This document shows, in pieces, positions 7,556 to 16,954 of a stretch of 64,000 nt of DNA. The position numbers and the translations under genes were made by a program. Location: positions 1,439,501 to 1,503,500 of the forward strand of contig NZ_CP044423.1 of the NCBI RefSeq assembly GCF_008824185.1. Direction: 5' to 3'. The notes under the pieces are model-generated. The model had not been told where the DNA came from, did no database searches, and was given only the letters and a program-made list of their open reading frames with translations. Within the stretch, counting starts at the first letter, position 1. Every line of letters begins with the position of its first letter. This DNA comes from Paracoccus pantotrophus (GTDB lineage: Bacteria > Pseudomonadota > Alphaproteobacteria > Rhodobacterales > Rhodobacteraceae).

Positions 7556-10500
7556 TCAAGCGGCCGTATCGCCGCGGATCGGCGCGGGCTTGCGGCCGCC
7601 GGTCGCCCGGCTGAACAGGCCCAGCACGAAGACGAAGAACACCGGCACGAAGAACACCGCCAGCACCGTGGCCGCAACCATGCCGCCGATGACCCCGGTG
7701 CCGATGGCGTTCTGGCTGGCCGCCGAGGGGCCGGTGGCGATGGCCAAGGGCACCACGCCCAGCGTGAAGGCAAGCGAGGTCATCAGGATCGGCCGGAAGC
7801 GCAGCTTGGCCGCCGTCACCGCCGCGTCGATCAGGCTTTGCCCCTGCTGGCGCAGATCCTTGGCAAATTCCACGATCAGGATGGCGTTCTTGGCCGATAG
7901 CCCGATGATCGCGATCAGGCCGACCTTGAAATAGATGTCGTTGGGCATGTCGCGCAGCATGACCGCGACGACGCAGCCCAGCACGCCCAGCGGCACCACC
8001 AGCATCACGGACAGCGGGATCGACCAGCTTTCGTAAAGCCCCGAAAGCAGCAGGAAGACGAAGAGGATGCTCATCGCGTAAAGCAGCGTCGCCTGCGACC
8101 CGGCCTGGATCTCCTCCAGCGACTGCCCGGTCCATTCATAGCCGAAGCCCTGCGGCAGTTCCGCCGCCAGCCGCTCCATCTCGGCCATGGCGGCACCGGA
8201 ACTGTAGCCTAGCCCGGCCGCGCCGGCGATGCGGATCGCGGGATAGCCGTTATAGCCCACGACCTGCGATGGCCCCTGCTCCCATGTCACGCTGGCAAAG
8301 GAGGAAAACGGCACCATGCCGCCACCCGCATTGCGCACGGTCAGCTTCAGGATGTCTTCGGCCTGCATGCGCGAGTCGTCCTCGGCCTGCATGACCACGC
8401 GCTGCATCTTCCCGGCATTGGGGAAGTCGTTGATATAGGCCGAACCCAGGTATTGCGAGATCGTCGCCGAGATGTCGGCGAAGGTCACGCCGAAGGCATT
8501 GGCCTTTTCGCGGTCGATGGTGACGAAGACCTGCGCGGCCGAGGGCAACCCCTCGATGCGCAGCCCGGTGGCGATGCCGTTTTCCTGCGCCTTGGCGATG
8601 ATCTGCTGGGCGGCGGCCAGCAGCGCCTCCTGCCCCTGCCCGCCGCGGTCCTGCAGGCGGAAGCTGAAGCCGCCGGTGGCGCCGAAGCCGGGGATCGGCG
8701 GCGGCGACAGCGCGAAGGCCTGCGCGTCCTGGTAGCCGAACATCTGCATGTTCGCGGCATTGGCGATATCCTGCGCCGATTGCTCGCGCTCGGCCCAGTC
8801 CTTGAAGGTGACGAACATCAGCCCGGCATTGGGCCCCTGCCCCGAAAAGCTGAAGCCGCGGATCGCGACGGTATTCTCGACCGCCTCGTTGCCCTGGAAC
8901 ATCTGCGTCGCGGTGGCCAGCACCTCGTCGGTGCGGTTGGAACTGGCCGTGGCGGGCGTCTGGATGTCGGCGATGATGAAGCCCTGATCCTCGTTCGGCA
9001 GGAAACTGGTCGGCAGGCGCAGGAAGCCCATGGCCGTGGCCGCGACCAGCACCAGATAGAACCCCATCATCACCAGCCGCCGCCGCGTGACCAGCCCGAC
9101 CGCGCGGGTATAACGCTCGGTCAGCCGGTCGAAATTGCGGTTGAACCAGCCGAAGAAGCCCTTCCTTTCGTGATGGCCGCTGATCGGCTTCAGGAAACTC
9201 GCGCAAAGCGCCGGGGTCAGCGTCAGCGCCAGGAAGGCCGAGAACAGGATCGACACCACCATGGTCAGCGCGAATTGCCGATAGATGATGCCCGACGAGC
9301 CGGGAAAGAACGCCATCGGCACGAAGACCGCCGCCAGGACCAGCGTGATGCCGATGATGGCGCCCGAGATCTGGCCCATGGCCTTTTCCGTCGCCTCGCG
9401 CGGCGGCAGCCCTTCGGTCGCCATGATGCGCTCGACGTTCTCGATCACCACGATGGCGTCATCGACCAGGATGCCGATGGCCAGCACCATGGCGAACATG
9501 GTCAGCACGTTGATCGAGAATCCCGCCGCCAGCATGACCGCCACCGTCCCCATCAGCGCAATGGGCACGACGATGGTCGGGATGATGGTATAGCGGAAAT
9601 TCTGCAGGAACAGGAACATCACCACGAAGACCAGCGCCACCGCCTCGACCAGCGTGTGCAGCACCTTCTCGATGGATGCCTCGACGAAGGGGGTGGTGTC
9701 ATAGGGGATGGTATAGCTGACGCCGTCGGGGAAGAACCGCGACAGCTCCTCCATCTTCTGGTGCACCGCTTCCGAGGTGTTCAGCGCGTTGCCGGTGGCC
9801 GAAAGCTGGATCCCCAGCGCCGCCGCCGGCTTGCCGTCGATGCGCGAGGCGAAGCTGTAGGTTTCCGCGCCCACCTCCAGCCGGGCCACGTCGCGCAAGA
9901 GCACGGTCGAGCCGTCGGGATTGGCGCGCAGCACGATCTTGCCGAACTCGTCCACGTCGTCCAGCTGCCCCTTGATCAGCACGGTCGCGGTCAGCTGCTG
10001 GCCGATGGGATTGGGGTCGGCGCCGACCTTGCCGGCCGCCACCTGCGCGTTCTGCGCCCGCACCGCCGCGACGATCTCGGCCGAGCTGAGGTTCAGCCCG
10101 GTCATCTTGGCCGGATCGACCCAGATGCGCAGCGCCCGTTCCGGGGCAAAGACCTGCGCCCGGCCCACGCCCTCGATGCGGCGGATCTCGCCCACCACGT
10201 TGCGGTTCAGGTAATCGCCCAGCGCGATGTCGTCCATCGTGCCGTCATCCGAGGTCAGCGCCACCATCATCAGGAAGCCGGTGCCCGCCTCTTCGATCAG
10301 CACGCCCTGATCGACCACGCTTTGCGGCAAAAGCGGCTCGACGCGGGCCACGGCGTTCTGCACGTCGACCTGGGCGCGGGCAATGTCGGTGCCCGGCTCG
10401 AAGGTGGCGGTGATCGACATGGCCCCCGAGGAATCCGAGACCGATTCGTAATAGGCCAGGCCCTCGACGCCGTTCAGTTCGTCCTCGATGGGCTGGGCAA

Positions 10501-10681
10501 CGGCGCGGTTGATCTCGCCCGGTGCAGCGCCGGTATAGGCGGTCGAGATGGTGATCTGCGGCCAGGCCACCTGCGGATATTGCGCGATGGGCATCATCGG
10601 CAGCGCCAGCACCCCGGCAATGACGATGAAGATCGAGATCACCCAGGCCAGCACCGGCCGGTGAATGAAGAACCGTGCCAT
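7556..10681 (-). CDS. RND family multidrug efflux pump (AcrB/MexB-like, HAE1)
   Basis: A 1041-residue inner-membrane transporter of the hydrophobe/amphiphile efflux family, typical in length. It starts MARFFIHRPVLAWV and carries the fourth-helix proton-relay motif GILVDDAIVVIENVER, two large periplasmic loops and twelve predicted membrane helices. The ATG at 10681 is preferred over upstream in-frame codons because it matches the family N-terminus and sits four bases from the adaptor gene stop. It works as a trimer with the adaptor and the outer-membrane channel encoded beside it to expel hydrophobic compounds. Confidence 0.95.
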   Translation of the reverse strand: MARFFIHRPVLAWVISIFIVIAGVLALPMMPIAQYPQVAWPQITISTAYTGAAPGEINRAVAQPIEDELNGVEGLAYYESVSDSSGAMSITATFEPGTDIARAQVDVQNAVARVEPLLPQSVVDQGVLIEEAGTGFLMMVALTSDDGTMDDIALGDYLNRNVVGEIRRIEGVGRAQVFAPERALRIWVDPAKMTGLNLSSAEIVAAVRAQNAQVAAGKVGADPNPIGQQLTATVLIKGQLDDVDEFGKIVLRANPDGSTVLLRDVARLEVGAETYSFASRIDGKPAAALGIQLSATGNALNTSEAVHQKMEELSRFFPDGVSYTIPYDTTPFVEASIEKVLHTLVEAVALVFVVMFLFLQNFRYTIIPTIVVPIALMGTVAVMLAAGFSINVLTMFAMVLAIGILVDDAIVVIENVERIMATEGLPPREATEKAMGQISGAIIGITLVLAAVFVPMAFFPGSSGIIYRQFALTMVVSILFSAFLALTLTPALCASFLKPISGHHERKGFFGWFNRNFDRLTERYTRAVGLVTRRRLVMMGFYLVLVAATAMGFLRLPTSFLPNEDQGFIIADIQTPATASSNRTDEVLATATQMFQGNEAVENTVAIRGFSFSGQGPNAGLMFVTFKDWAEREQSAQDIANAANMQMFGYQDAQAFALSPPPIPGFGATGGFSFRLQDRGGQGQEALLAAAQQIIAKAQENGIATGLRIEGLPSAAQVFVTIDREKANAFGVTFADISATISQYLGSAYINDFPNAGKMQRVVMQAEDDSRMQAEDILKLTVRNAGGGMVPFSSFASVTWEQGPSQVVGYNGYPAIRIAGAAGLGYSSGAAMAEMERLAAELPQGFGYEWTGQSLEEIQAGSQATLLYAMSILFVFLLLSGLYESWSIPLSVMLVVPLGVLGCVVAVMLRDMPNDIYFKVGLIAIIGLSAKNAILIVEFAKDLRQQGQSLIDAAVTAAKLRFRPILMTSLAFTLGVVPLAIATGPSAASQNAIGTGVIGGMVAATVLAVFFVPVFFVFVLGLFSRATGGRKPAPIRGDTAA

Positions 10682-10685
10682 CGCC

Positions 10686-11882
10686 CTACTCCTGTATCGG
10701 GGCCGATGCGGGCGCTTCGGCCGCCGCGGCTGCGCCGGCCGGCACCGCCGGCTGGGCGGCCGCGTCCACGGGCTGCGGCACCACCTTGGCATCGGGGTAA
10801 AGCTTCTGCGCCCCCGCCACCACGACCCGGTCGCCCGGCTCCAGCCCGCTTTCCACCAGCCAGCGGTTGCCGGCGGTCTGGCCCAGGGTCACGTCGCGGC
10901 GCTCGACCGTCTCGTCATCCTTCAGCGCATAGACATAGGCCTGGCCCGACTGGTCGCGCTGCACCGCCATCTGCGGCACGGTCAGGGCGTTGTCGCGCAT
11001 GGCCTGCTCGATCCGCACCCGGACATAGAGGCCGGGCAGCAACTCGCCCTCGGGGTTCGGGAACTCGGCGCGCAGGGTGATCTGCCCGGTCGAGCTGTCG
11101 ACGCTCGCCTCGGAAAACAGCAGCTTGCCGGGATGGGCATATTCGCTGCCGTCGTCGAAGATCAGCCGCACCGCCGCCTCGTCGGCCGAGATCATGGCCA
11201 GTTGTCCCGCCGCCAGCGCCCGGCGCAGCCCGAACAGTTCCGAGGAGGACTGGGTGAAATCCACATAGACCGGGTCGAGCTGCTGGATGGTCGCCATGAT
11301 GTCGGTCTGGGCATTGACCAGCGCGCCCTCGGTCACAAGGGCGCGGCCGACCACGCCGGCGATGGGCGCCGTGACCTCGGTATAGGAACGGTTCAGCTGC
11401 GCCTCCTGCAGCGCGGCGCGGGCGATGGCGACATCCGCCTGGGCCTGGGCCAGCGCGGTGGCGGCATTGTCCAGATCGACCCCCGCCGTCACCTTGCGCT
11501 CGCGCAGGGCACGGGCGCGCTTTTCCTGGTCGGCGGCGTTCAGCGCCGTGGCCTCGGCCCGGGCCAGCGCGCCCTCGGCGCTGGCGACGCGCACATCATA
11601 GGGGGCGGGGTCGATGCGATAGAGCACGTCGCCGGCTTCGACCTTGCCGCCCTGCTCAAAGACGCGCTCGACGACGATGCCGCCGACGCGGGGCCGCACC
11701 TCGGCGGTGCGGGTTGCAGCCACGCGGCCGGGCAGTTCGTTCACCACCGGCAGCGCCTCGGGCGTCATCAGCTGCACGCTGACCTGGGGCGGCGGCAATT
11801 GCTGCGCGGCCGCCGGGGCGGCCGCCGTCAGGCAGCAAAGCACAAGCCCGGCGCAGAGGCCGGGGGACAGTCTCATGGTCAT
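10686..11882 (-). CDS. RND efflux periplasmic adaptor (membrane fusion protein, AcrA-like)
   Basis: A 398-residue protein with a Sec signal (about residues 1-26, ending APAAAQ), a lipoyl/barrel-sandwich domain (RPRVGGIVVERVFEQGG), an alpha-helical hairpin and a C-terminal beta-barrel. It links the inner-membrane pump to the outer channel. A short Ala/Pro-rich tail follows the folded part. An AGGAAAG Shine-Dalgarno supports the ATG at 11882; an ATG two codons later is the alternative. It lies between the TetR gene (38 bp gap) and the pump gene (four bp gap). Confidence 0.93.
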   Translation of the reverse strand: MTMRLSPGLCAGLVLCCLTAAAPAAAQQLPPPQVSVQLMTPEALPVVNELPGRVAATRTAEVRPRVGGIVVERVFEQGGKVEAGDVLYRIDPAPYDVRVASAEGALARAEATALNAADQEKRARALRERKVTAGVDLDNAATALAQAQADVAIARAALQEAQLNRSYTEVTAPIAGVVGRALVTEGALVNAQTDIMATIQQLDPVYVDFTQSSSELFGLRRALAAGQLAMISADEAAVRLIFDDGSEYAHPGKLLFSEASVDSSTGQITLRAEFPNPEGELLPGLYVRVRIEQAMRDNALTVPQMAVQRDQSGQAYVYALKDDETVERRDVTLGQTAGNRWLVESGLEPGDRVVVAGAQKLYPDAKVVPQPVDAAAQPAVPAGAAAAAEAPASAPIQE

Positions 11883-11920
11883 GGTTCTTTCCTGGGAAGG
11901 CTGAATGGTTCGGGGAGGGG

Positions 11921-12487
11921 TCAGTCTCCGGCTGCGCCGGGGTCGCTTTCCGCGACCGCCATCAATTCATCAAGGATCTCATCGCGGGTCTCCTGGTCGA
12001 AGCGGTGGAAGCCGAAATATTCCAGGAAGGCCATGCCGTGCAGCGTCAGCAGCGCCATCAGCATCCGCCGCCGGTCGGCCGCCTGGGCCGCCACCGTCTC
12101 GGCATCGCCGGCCAGCTTTTCGCGCATGATCTCGCGGCATTCGGCATGTTCGCCCATGCTGGCGCTGATGAGCAGCGCCATGTCCAGCTCCTCGTCGGTC
12201 GGCACGCGGCGGTATTCGTCGATCAGCGCGCGCAGCCGGGCGTTCGGCTCGCCCTCGCGCCGGGCGCGGATCTCGACGAAGCGCGCCTGATGCTGGGCCA
12301 TCTTGTGGCGGATGAAGGCAGCCAGCAGCCCGGCCTTGCTTTCGCAATCATAGACCACGCTGGACTTGCTGATCCCGGCCTCCTTGGCCACGGCGTCGAT
12401 GCTGAGCCCGGTAATGCCCGAACGCCGCGCCACCCGTTCGATGGCGCCCATCAACTCGTCGCGGTCGATCGTGCGCTTGCGTCCCAT
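11921..12487 (-). CDS. TetR family regulator of the RND efflux operon
   Basis: A 188-residue TetR protein with an N-terminal helix-turn-helix (SIDAVAKEAGISKSSVVYDCESK, about residues 24-46) and a variable ligand domain. It is the first gene of the efflux operon on the same strand and should repress it until a pump substrate binds, as is usual for such neighbours. The ATG (MGRKRTID) is preferred; an in-frame GTG nine bases upstream is possible. The presumed operator region, 12500-12530, contains ACGGTCGTTCGT, which is only partly symmetric. Confidence 0.85.
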   Translation of the reverse strand: MGRKRTIDRDELMGAIERVARRSGITGLSIDAVAKEAGISKSSVVYDCESKAGLLAAFIRHKMAQHQARFVEIRARREGEPNARLRALIDEYRRVPTDEELDMALLISASMGEHAECREIMREKLAGDAETVAAQAADRRRMLMALLTLHGMAFLEYFGFHRFDQETRDEILDELMAVAESDPGAAGD

Positions 12488-12496
12488 ATTCGCCAC

Positions 12497-13017
12497 CAGA
12501 ATTTCAATACGGTCGTTCGTTTATAATTCAGGCCATCTTCTGTCAACCGCTTCCCGGCAGAAACACCATGGCCGGGAGCCTTACCGGATCAGCTCCAAGT
12601 CGTCCGACCTGCCTGCCCGCTGTGCAAGGCTTGTCATGGCAGAACCCCAGGCGCCCCCGGATCAGGAAGGGCGCGCACGCCGCCATCGCCCGCGCGTTGC
12701 AGCCTCATGGTGCGCCAGACGCGACGCCGCGGCCCCTGTCGGCACATGTCTGTGCCTTGGCCGAGACTCACCCGAGCCGCTTGCGACAGCCGCGGCGGGC
12801 ACGGTCTGTTTATGCCATCCGTTCCTGGTTCATGCCGCGCAACCGCACCGGAGGACAAAACCCCGCGTCCCGGCTCAACCCTCTCTGGCTGCCAAGGACC
12901 GAGTTCGCCTCGGCCTTGCCGCCATCGCCGGTCCAGATCGCCATCCGCAGGGCCTGCAGACTGGCGTTCTGAAACCGGCAAGATCCGGGGCTGAACCGCG
13001 GCCCCGGATCAGGGGGG
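12497..13017. other. Intergenic stretch without a recognisable gene
   Basis: About 520 bp between the start of the TetR gene and the end of the thioesterase gene. It holds the efflux promoter region at the left. Open frames exist on both strands, but their translations are Arg/Pro-rich and unlike any family recognised here. No tRNA or clear hairpin array was seen. Confidence 0.5.
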
Positions 13018-13467
13018 TCATGTCCTGTGACATGGGCTCATTCTCTCCAGTTCGGGATAGCGCCGGTTCAGGGCAGCACGGATATGCACAGGGATCTCAA
13101 TCTTGACCAGTTTCTCCAGGGCCACGAAGACCGAAATGAAACTGGCCTCGAAACACGGGAGTTCCTGCTGGATGCCCCGCACATGCATAGCGACGGATGT
13201 GGTCCCGATCCGCGTCGGCGCGACATGGCACAGCAAGGGCGCGCGCGGCGTGATTGGGCGCGAAAAGGCGTAATCCATCTTGACGAAAGGCATCCCGTAG
13301 CCGTGATCGACATTCATTTCGTACCAGCTTTCGCCATCCAGGAGATCGTCCCAGAATGCCTCCAGCGCTTCGAGCGCGAAGTCGGCGATCTTGCCGGTAT
13401 AGGCAATGCGCGCAGGGTCGCAGTCGCCGAAACCAACGCGGCGGGACCAGATGAAATTCGCTGCCAT
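13018..13467 (-). CDS. Hot-dog fold acyl-CoA thioesterase (4-hydroxybenzoyl-CoA thioesterase family)
   Basis: A 149-residue single hot-dog protein with the family active-site segment GFGDCDPARIAYTGKIADF (residues 12-30). In this family the Asp attacks or activates water to cleave the thioester. It follows the ETF-ubiquinone oxidoreductase by nine bases on the same strand and closes the large acyl-CoA operon. A role in releasing CoA from dead-end or overflow acyl-CoA esters of the alicyclic or aromatic acid pathway fits the context, but is inferred. Confidence 0.85.
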   Translation of the reverse strand: MAANFIWSRRVGFGDCDPARIAYTGKIADFALEALEAFWDDLLDGESWYEMNVDHGYGMPFVKMDYAFSRPITPRAPLLCHVAPTRIGTTSVAMHVRGIQQELPCFEASFISVFVALEKLVKIEIPVHIRAALNRRYPELERMSPCHRT

Positions 13468-13476
13468 GCTTTTGTC

Positions 13477-15123
13477 CTACATATTCGGGTAGTTCGGCCC
13501 GTCTCCGCCCTGTGGGGTTGTCCAGTTGATGTTCTGGGAGGGATCCTTGATGTCGCAGGTCTTGCAATGCACGCAGTTCTGGAAGTTGATCTGGAAGCGC
13601 GGGCCGCCCTCGCCCTCCAGCACCTCATAGACCCCGGCCGGGCAGTAGCGCGTCGCCGGCTCGGCATAAAGCGGCAGGTTCACCGAAATCGGGATCGAGG
13701 CGTCCTTCAGCTTCAGGTGGCAGGGCTGGCTTTCCTCGTGGTTGGTGAAGGAGAACGCCACATTGGTCAGCCGGTCGAAGCTCAGCTTGCCGTCCGGCTT
13801 CGGATAGTCGATCGGCTGGAAATCCGCCGCCTTGCCAGTGGCCTCGGCATCGGTCTTGCCGTGCTTCCAGGTGCCCAGCGGGTTCCAGCCGGTCAGGTTC
13901 GCCACCCACATGTCGAAGCCGCCCAGCGCCAGGCTGGCCCAGAGCCCCAGCTTCGACCAGAGCGGCTTGACGTTGCGGACCGGCTTCAGGTCGCGGGCGA
14001 TGGGGCCGGAACGCAGGTCGGCCTCGTAATCGGTCAGCTCGTCGCCCGCGCGGCCGGCGGCGATGGCGGCGGCTGCTGCCTCGGCCGCGGCGATGCCCGA
14101 GAGCATGGCGTTGTGGTTGCCCTTGATGCGCGGCACGTTCACCAGCCCGGCCGAGCAGCCCAAGAGCGCCGCCCCCGGCACGGTCAGCTTCGGGATCGAT
14201 TGCCAGCCGCCCTCGGAGATGGCGCGGGCGCCATAGGCGACGCGCTTGCCGCCTTCGAGCAGCTCCGCGACCAGCGGGTGATGCTTGAAGCGCTGGAACT
14301 CCATGTAGGGATAGAGATACGGGTTGGCATAGTTCAGGTGCACGACGAAGCCGACCAGCACCTGGTTGCCCTCAAGGTGATAGATGAAGCTGCCGCCGCC
14401 GGCATTCTTGCCCAAGGGCCAGCCCATCGTATGCGTCACCGTGCCGGGCTTGGCCTTGGAGGGCTCGATCTCCCAGATCTCCTTCATCCCGAGGCCGAAT
14501 TTCTGCGGCTCGTGGCCGGCCGAGAGGTCGTATTTCGCGATGAGTTCCTTGGCGAGGCTGCCGCGCACGCCTTCGCAGATCAGCACGTATTTGCCGCGCA
14601 GTTCCATGCCGGGCTCGTAGGCCGGGCCGGGGGTGCCGTCGGCGTTGAGGCCCATCTCGCCGGCGACGACGCCGACGACGCGCTCGCCCTCATAGACCAG
14701 TTGCGAGCAGGCCATGCCGGGGAAGATCTCGACCTCCAGCGCCTCGGCCTCAGCGGCGAGCCAGCGGCAGACATTGCCCATCGAGACGATGTATTTGCCG
14801 TGGTTCGACATCAGCGGCGGCATCGGCCAGTTCGGCACCCGGACCTGGCCATGCGGGCCGAGGATGTAGAAGTTGTCCTCCTTCACCTCGGTGCTGACCG
14901 GGGCACCCCGGTCCTTCCAGTCCGGGATCAGCCGGTCGAGGCCCGAAGTGTCGAGCACCGCGCCCGAGAGGATATGCGCGCCGATCTCCGAGCCCTTCTC
15001 CAGCAGCACCACGGAAAGCGCGGGGTTCAGCTGCTTGAGCCGGATCGCCGCCGACAGCCCGCTCGGGCCGCCGCCGACGATCACCACGTCGTAATCCATC
15101 GACTCGCGTTCAATTTCGGACAT
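13477..15123 (-). CDS. Electron-transfer flavoprotein-ubiquinone oxidoreductase
   Basis: A 548-residue ETF dehydrogenase of standard length. It has an N-terminal FAD dinucleotide fold (GGGPSGLSAAIRLKQL), a central quinone- and membrane-binding region, and a C-terminal [4Fe-4S] ferredoxin-like domain (CPAGVYE, then CVHCKTCDIKDPSQNI). It passes electrons from reduced ETF into the ubiquinone pool at the inner membrane. Its position downstream of etfBA and the acyl-CoA dehydrogenase genes suggests that it serves those dehydrogenases. A GC-rich repeat lies in the 136-bp gap from etfA, so it may have its own transcript. Confidence 0.95.
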   Translation of the reverse strand: MSEIERESMDYDVVIVGGGPSGLSAAIRLKQLNPALSVVLLEKGSEIGAHILSGAVLDTSGLDRLIPDWKDRGAPVSTEVKEDNFYILGPHGQVRVPNWPMPPLMSNHGKYIVSMGNVCRWLAAEAEALEVEIFPGMACSQLVYEGERVVGVVAGEMGLNADGTPGPAYEPGMELRGKYVLICEGVRGSLAKELIAKYDLSAGHEPQKFGLGMKEIWEIEPSKAKPGTVTHTMGWPLGKNAGGGSFIYHLEGNQVLVGFVVHLNYANPYLYPYMEFQRFKHHPLVAELLEGGKRVAYGARAISEGGWQSIPKLTVPGAALLGCSAGLVNVPRIKGNHNAMLSGIAAAEAAAAAIAAGRAGDELTDYEADLRSGPIARDLKPVRNVKPLWSKLGLWASLALGGFDMWVANLTGWNPLGTWKHGKTDAEATGKAADFQPIDYPKPDGKLSFDRLTNVAFSFTNHEESQPCHLKLKDASIPISVNLPLYAEPATRYCPAGVYEVLEGEGGPRFQINFQNCVHCKTCDIKDPSQNINWTTPQGGDGPNYPNM

Positions 15124-15149
15124 GGCTCGGCCCCCTTGGCTGGCTGATG

Positions 15150-15250
15150 GTGGTTGCGGTGCGCAGGGTCCGGGGGCTCTGCCCCCCGCGGCCCCGTGGC
15201 CCCTCGATGGGGCCGCGGGGTCGCTCCCCCCGGGGTATTTGCGGAAACGG
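15150..15250. repeat. GC-rich intergenic repeat between etfA and ETF-QO
   Basis: The gap contains nested hairpins (GGTCCGGGGGC followed by GCCCCC, and CCGCGGCCCC paired with GGGGCCGCGG) and, at 15232-15250 in reverse orientation, a CCGTTTCCGCAAATACCCC sequence. The latter resembles the exact 20-mer found at 54656 and 63931. It is read as a diverged member of the same dispersed family. Confidence 0.6.
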
Positions 15251-15259
15251 TGAAAGCGC

Positions 15260-16186
15260 TCAGAGCTTGCCGGTGAGTTCGGGCACCACGGAGAACAGGT
15301 CGCCCACCAGGCCGTAATCGGCGATCTGGAAGATCGGCGCCTCCTCGTCCTTGTTGATCGCCACGATCACCTTGCTGTCCTTCATCCCCGCCAGGTGCTG
15401 GATCGCGCCCGAGATGCCCACCGCGACATAGAGCTCGGGGGCGACCACCTTGCCGGTCTGGCCGACCTGCCAGTCGTTCGGGGCATAGCCGCTGTCCACC
15501 GCCGCGCGGGAGGCGCCCACCGCGGCGCCGAGCTTGTCGGCCAGCTCTTCGATGATCGCGAAGCTCTCCTTCGAGCCGAGGCCGCGGCCGCCCGAGACCA
15601 CGCGTTTCGCCGAGGTCAGCTCGGGACGGTCGCTCTCGGCCACCTCGTCGGCCACCCAGGAGGACAGGCCGGGATCGGCGGCCAGCGCGGCCTCGGTGAC
15701 CGGGGCGTTGCCGCCGATCCCCGCCGCGTCGAAGCTGGCGGTGCGGATGGTGAAGACCTTCTTCGCGTCCTTCGAGCGCACCACCTGGATGGCGTTGCCG
15801 GCATAGATCGGCCGCTCGAACGTGTTCGCGTCGAGGATGGCCGAGACGTCCGACAGCACCATCACGTCGAGAAGCGCCGCAACCCGCGGCATGACGTTCT
15901 TGGCGTCCGTGGTCGCCGGCGCGGCGATGTGGTCGTAATCGCCGGCCAGGCCCAGGATCAGCGCCGCGGTCGGCTCGGCCAGGCGGTGGCCGTAGAGCGG
16001 CGCTTCCGCCACCAGCACCCTGGCGACGCCGGCGATCGTCGCGGCCTCCTCGGCGGCCGCTTTCGCCGAGGCACCGGCGCAGAGCACCGTCACCTCGCCA
16101 AGCGCCTTGACCGCCTGCACCGCCTTCGCCGTCGCATCGCGGTTCAGCACCCCGTTCGTCACTTCCCCAAGCAGCAGAACAGCCAT
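15260..16186 (-). CDS. etfA: Electron-transfer flavoprotein alpha subunit
   Basis: A 308-residue ETF alpha chain. The C-terminal FAD-binding domain is clear (GGRGLGSKESF, then SRAAVDSGYAPNDWQVGQTGK and GISGAIQH). With EtfB it forms the soluble heterodimer that takes electrons from acyl-CoA dehydrogenases and delivers them to ETF-ubiquinone oxidoreductase. Its ATG overlaps the etfB stop (ATGA). At least three acyl-CoA dehydrogenase genes in this locus need such an acceptor. Confidence 0.96.
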   Translation of the reverse strand: MAVLLLGEVTNGVLNRDATAKAVQAVKALGEVTVLCAGASAKAAAEEAATIAGVARVLVAEAPLYGHRLAEPTAALILGLAGDYDHIAAPATTDAKNVMPRVAALLDVMVLSDVSAILDANTFERPIYAGNAIQVVRSKDAKKVFTIRTASFDAAGIGGNAPVTEAALAADPGLSSWVADEVAESDRPELTSAKRVVSGGRGLGSKESFAIIEELADKLGAAVGASRAAVDSGYAPNDWQVGQTGKVVAPELYVAVGISGAIQHLAGMKDSKVIVAINKDEEAPIFQIADYGLVGDLFSVVPELTGKL

Positions 16187-16944
16187 CAGATCACCCCCGC
16201 TTCTTTCAGCTTGCCCAGCAGCTCGTCCACCGAGCCGACCTTGATGCCGGCCTTGCGGCCCTCGGGCTCGCGCACCGAGACCACCTCGAGACGCGGCGCG
16301 ACGTCGACGCCGTAATCACCGGCGGTCTTTTCCTCCAAGGGCTTCTTCTTGGCCTTCATGATGTTCGGCAGGCTCGCATAGCGCGGCTCGTTCAGCCGCA
16401 GGTCGGCGGTGACCACCGCCGGCAGCGCCACCGCGATGGTCTGGAGGCCGCCGTCGACCTCGCGCGTCACCTTGGCCTTGGCCCCTTCGATCTCGACCTT
16501 GCTGGCGAAGGTGGCCTGCGCCCAGCCCAGGATCGCCGCCAGCATCTGGCCGGTGGCGTTCATGTCGTTGTCGATGGCCTGCTTGCCGGCGATGACCAGC
16601 TCGGTGCCCTCGGCTTCGGCGACCTTGGCCAGGATCTTCGCCACCGCCAAGGGCTCGATGTCCTGATGCACGTCATCGGCGGCGGTGACGAGAATGGCCC
16701 GGTCGGCGCCCATCGCCAGCGCGGTGCGCAGCGTCTCGGCCGCCTGCTTCACGCCGATGCTGACGGCGATGATCTCCTCGGCCTGGCCGGCCTCCTTCAG
16801 ACGGATCGCCTCCTCCACCGCGATCTCGTCGAACGGGTTCATCGACATCTTCACATTCGCCAGATCGACACCCGTGCCATCCGCGCGAACCCGCGCCTTC
16901 ACGTTGTAGTCGATCACCCGCTTCACTGGCACGAGGATCTTCAT
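16186..16944 (-). CDS. etfB: Electron-transfer flavoprotein beta subunit
   Basis: A 252-residue ETF beta chain that begins MKILVPVKRVIDYNVK and contains the AMP-binding and dehydrogenase recognition-loop region (about residues 185-205). It pairs with EtfA, encoded by the overlapping downstream gene. A GAGGAG Shine-Dalgarno lies in the ten bases between the glutaryl-CoA dehydrogenase stop and this ATG, which ties etfBA to the upstream acyl-CoA operon. Confidence 0.96.
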   Translation of the reverse strand: MKILVPVKRVIDYNVKARVRADGTGVDLANVKMSMNPFDEIAVEEAIRLKEAGQAEEIIAVSIGVKQAAETLRTALAMGADRAILVTAADDVHQDIEPLAVAKILAKVAEAEGTELVIAGKQAIDNDMNATGQMLAAILGWAQATFASKVEIEGAKAKVTREVDGGLQTIAVALPAVVTADLRLNEPRYASLPNIMKAKKKPLEEKTAGDYGVDVAPRLEVVSVREPEGRKAGIKVGSVDELLGKLKEAGVI

Positions 16945-16954
16945 CGGATGCTCC

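Noticed and set aside
8453..11080. An 875-codon plus-strand frame opposite the RND pump and adaptor
   Set aside because: Composition is His/Arg/Gly-rich as expected for antisense of a GC-rich gene. The pump on the other strand has full-length family motifs.
12505..12530. ACGGTCGTTCGT as a TetR operator
   Set aside because: Only partial symmetry. The location is right, but the sequence is not convincing enough to list as a site.
12568..12972. Open frames in the 12.5-13.0 kb gap
   Set aside because: Translations are Arg/Pro-rich, with no start signal and no family similarity; they overlap one another on both strands.
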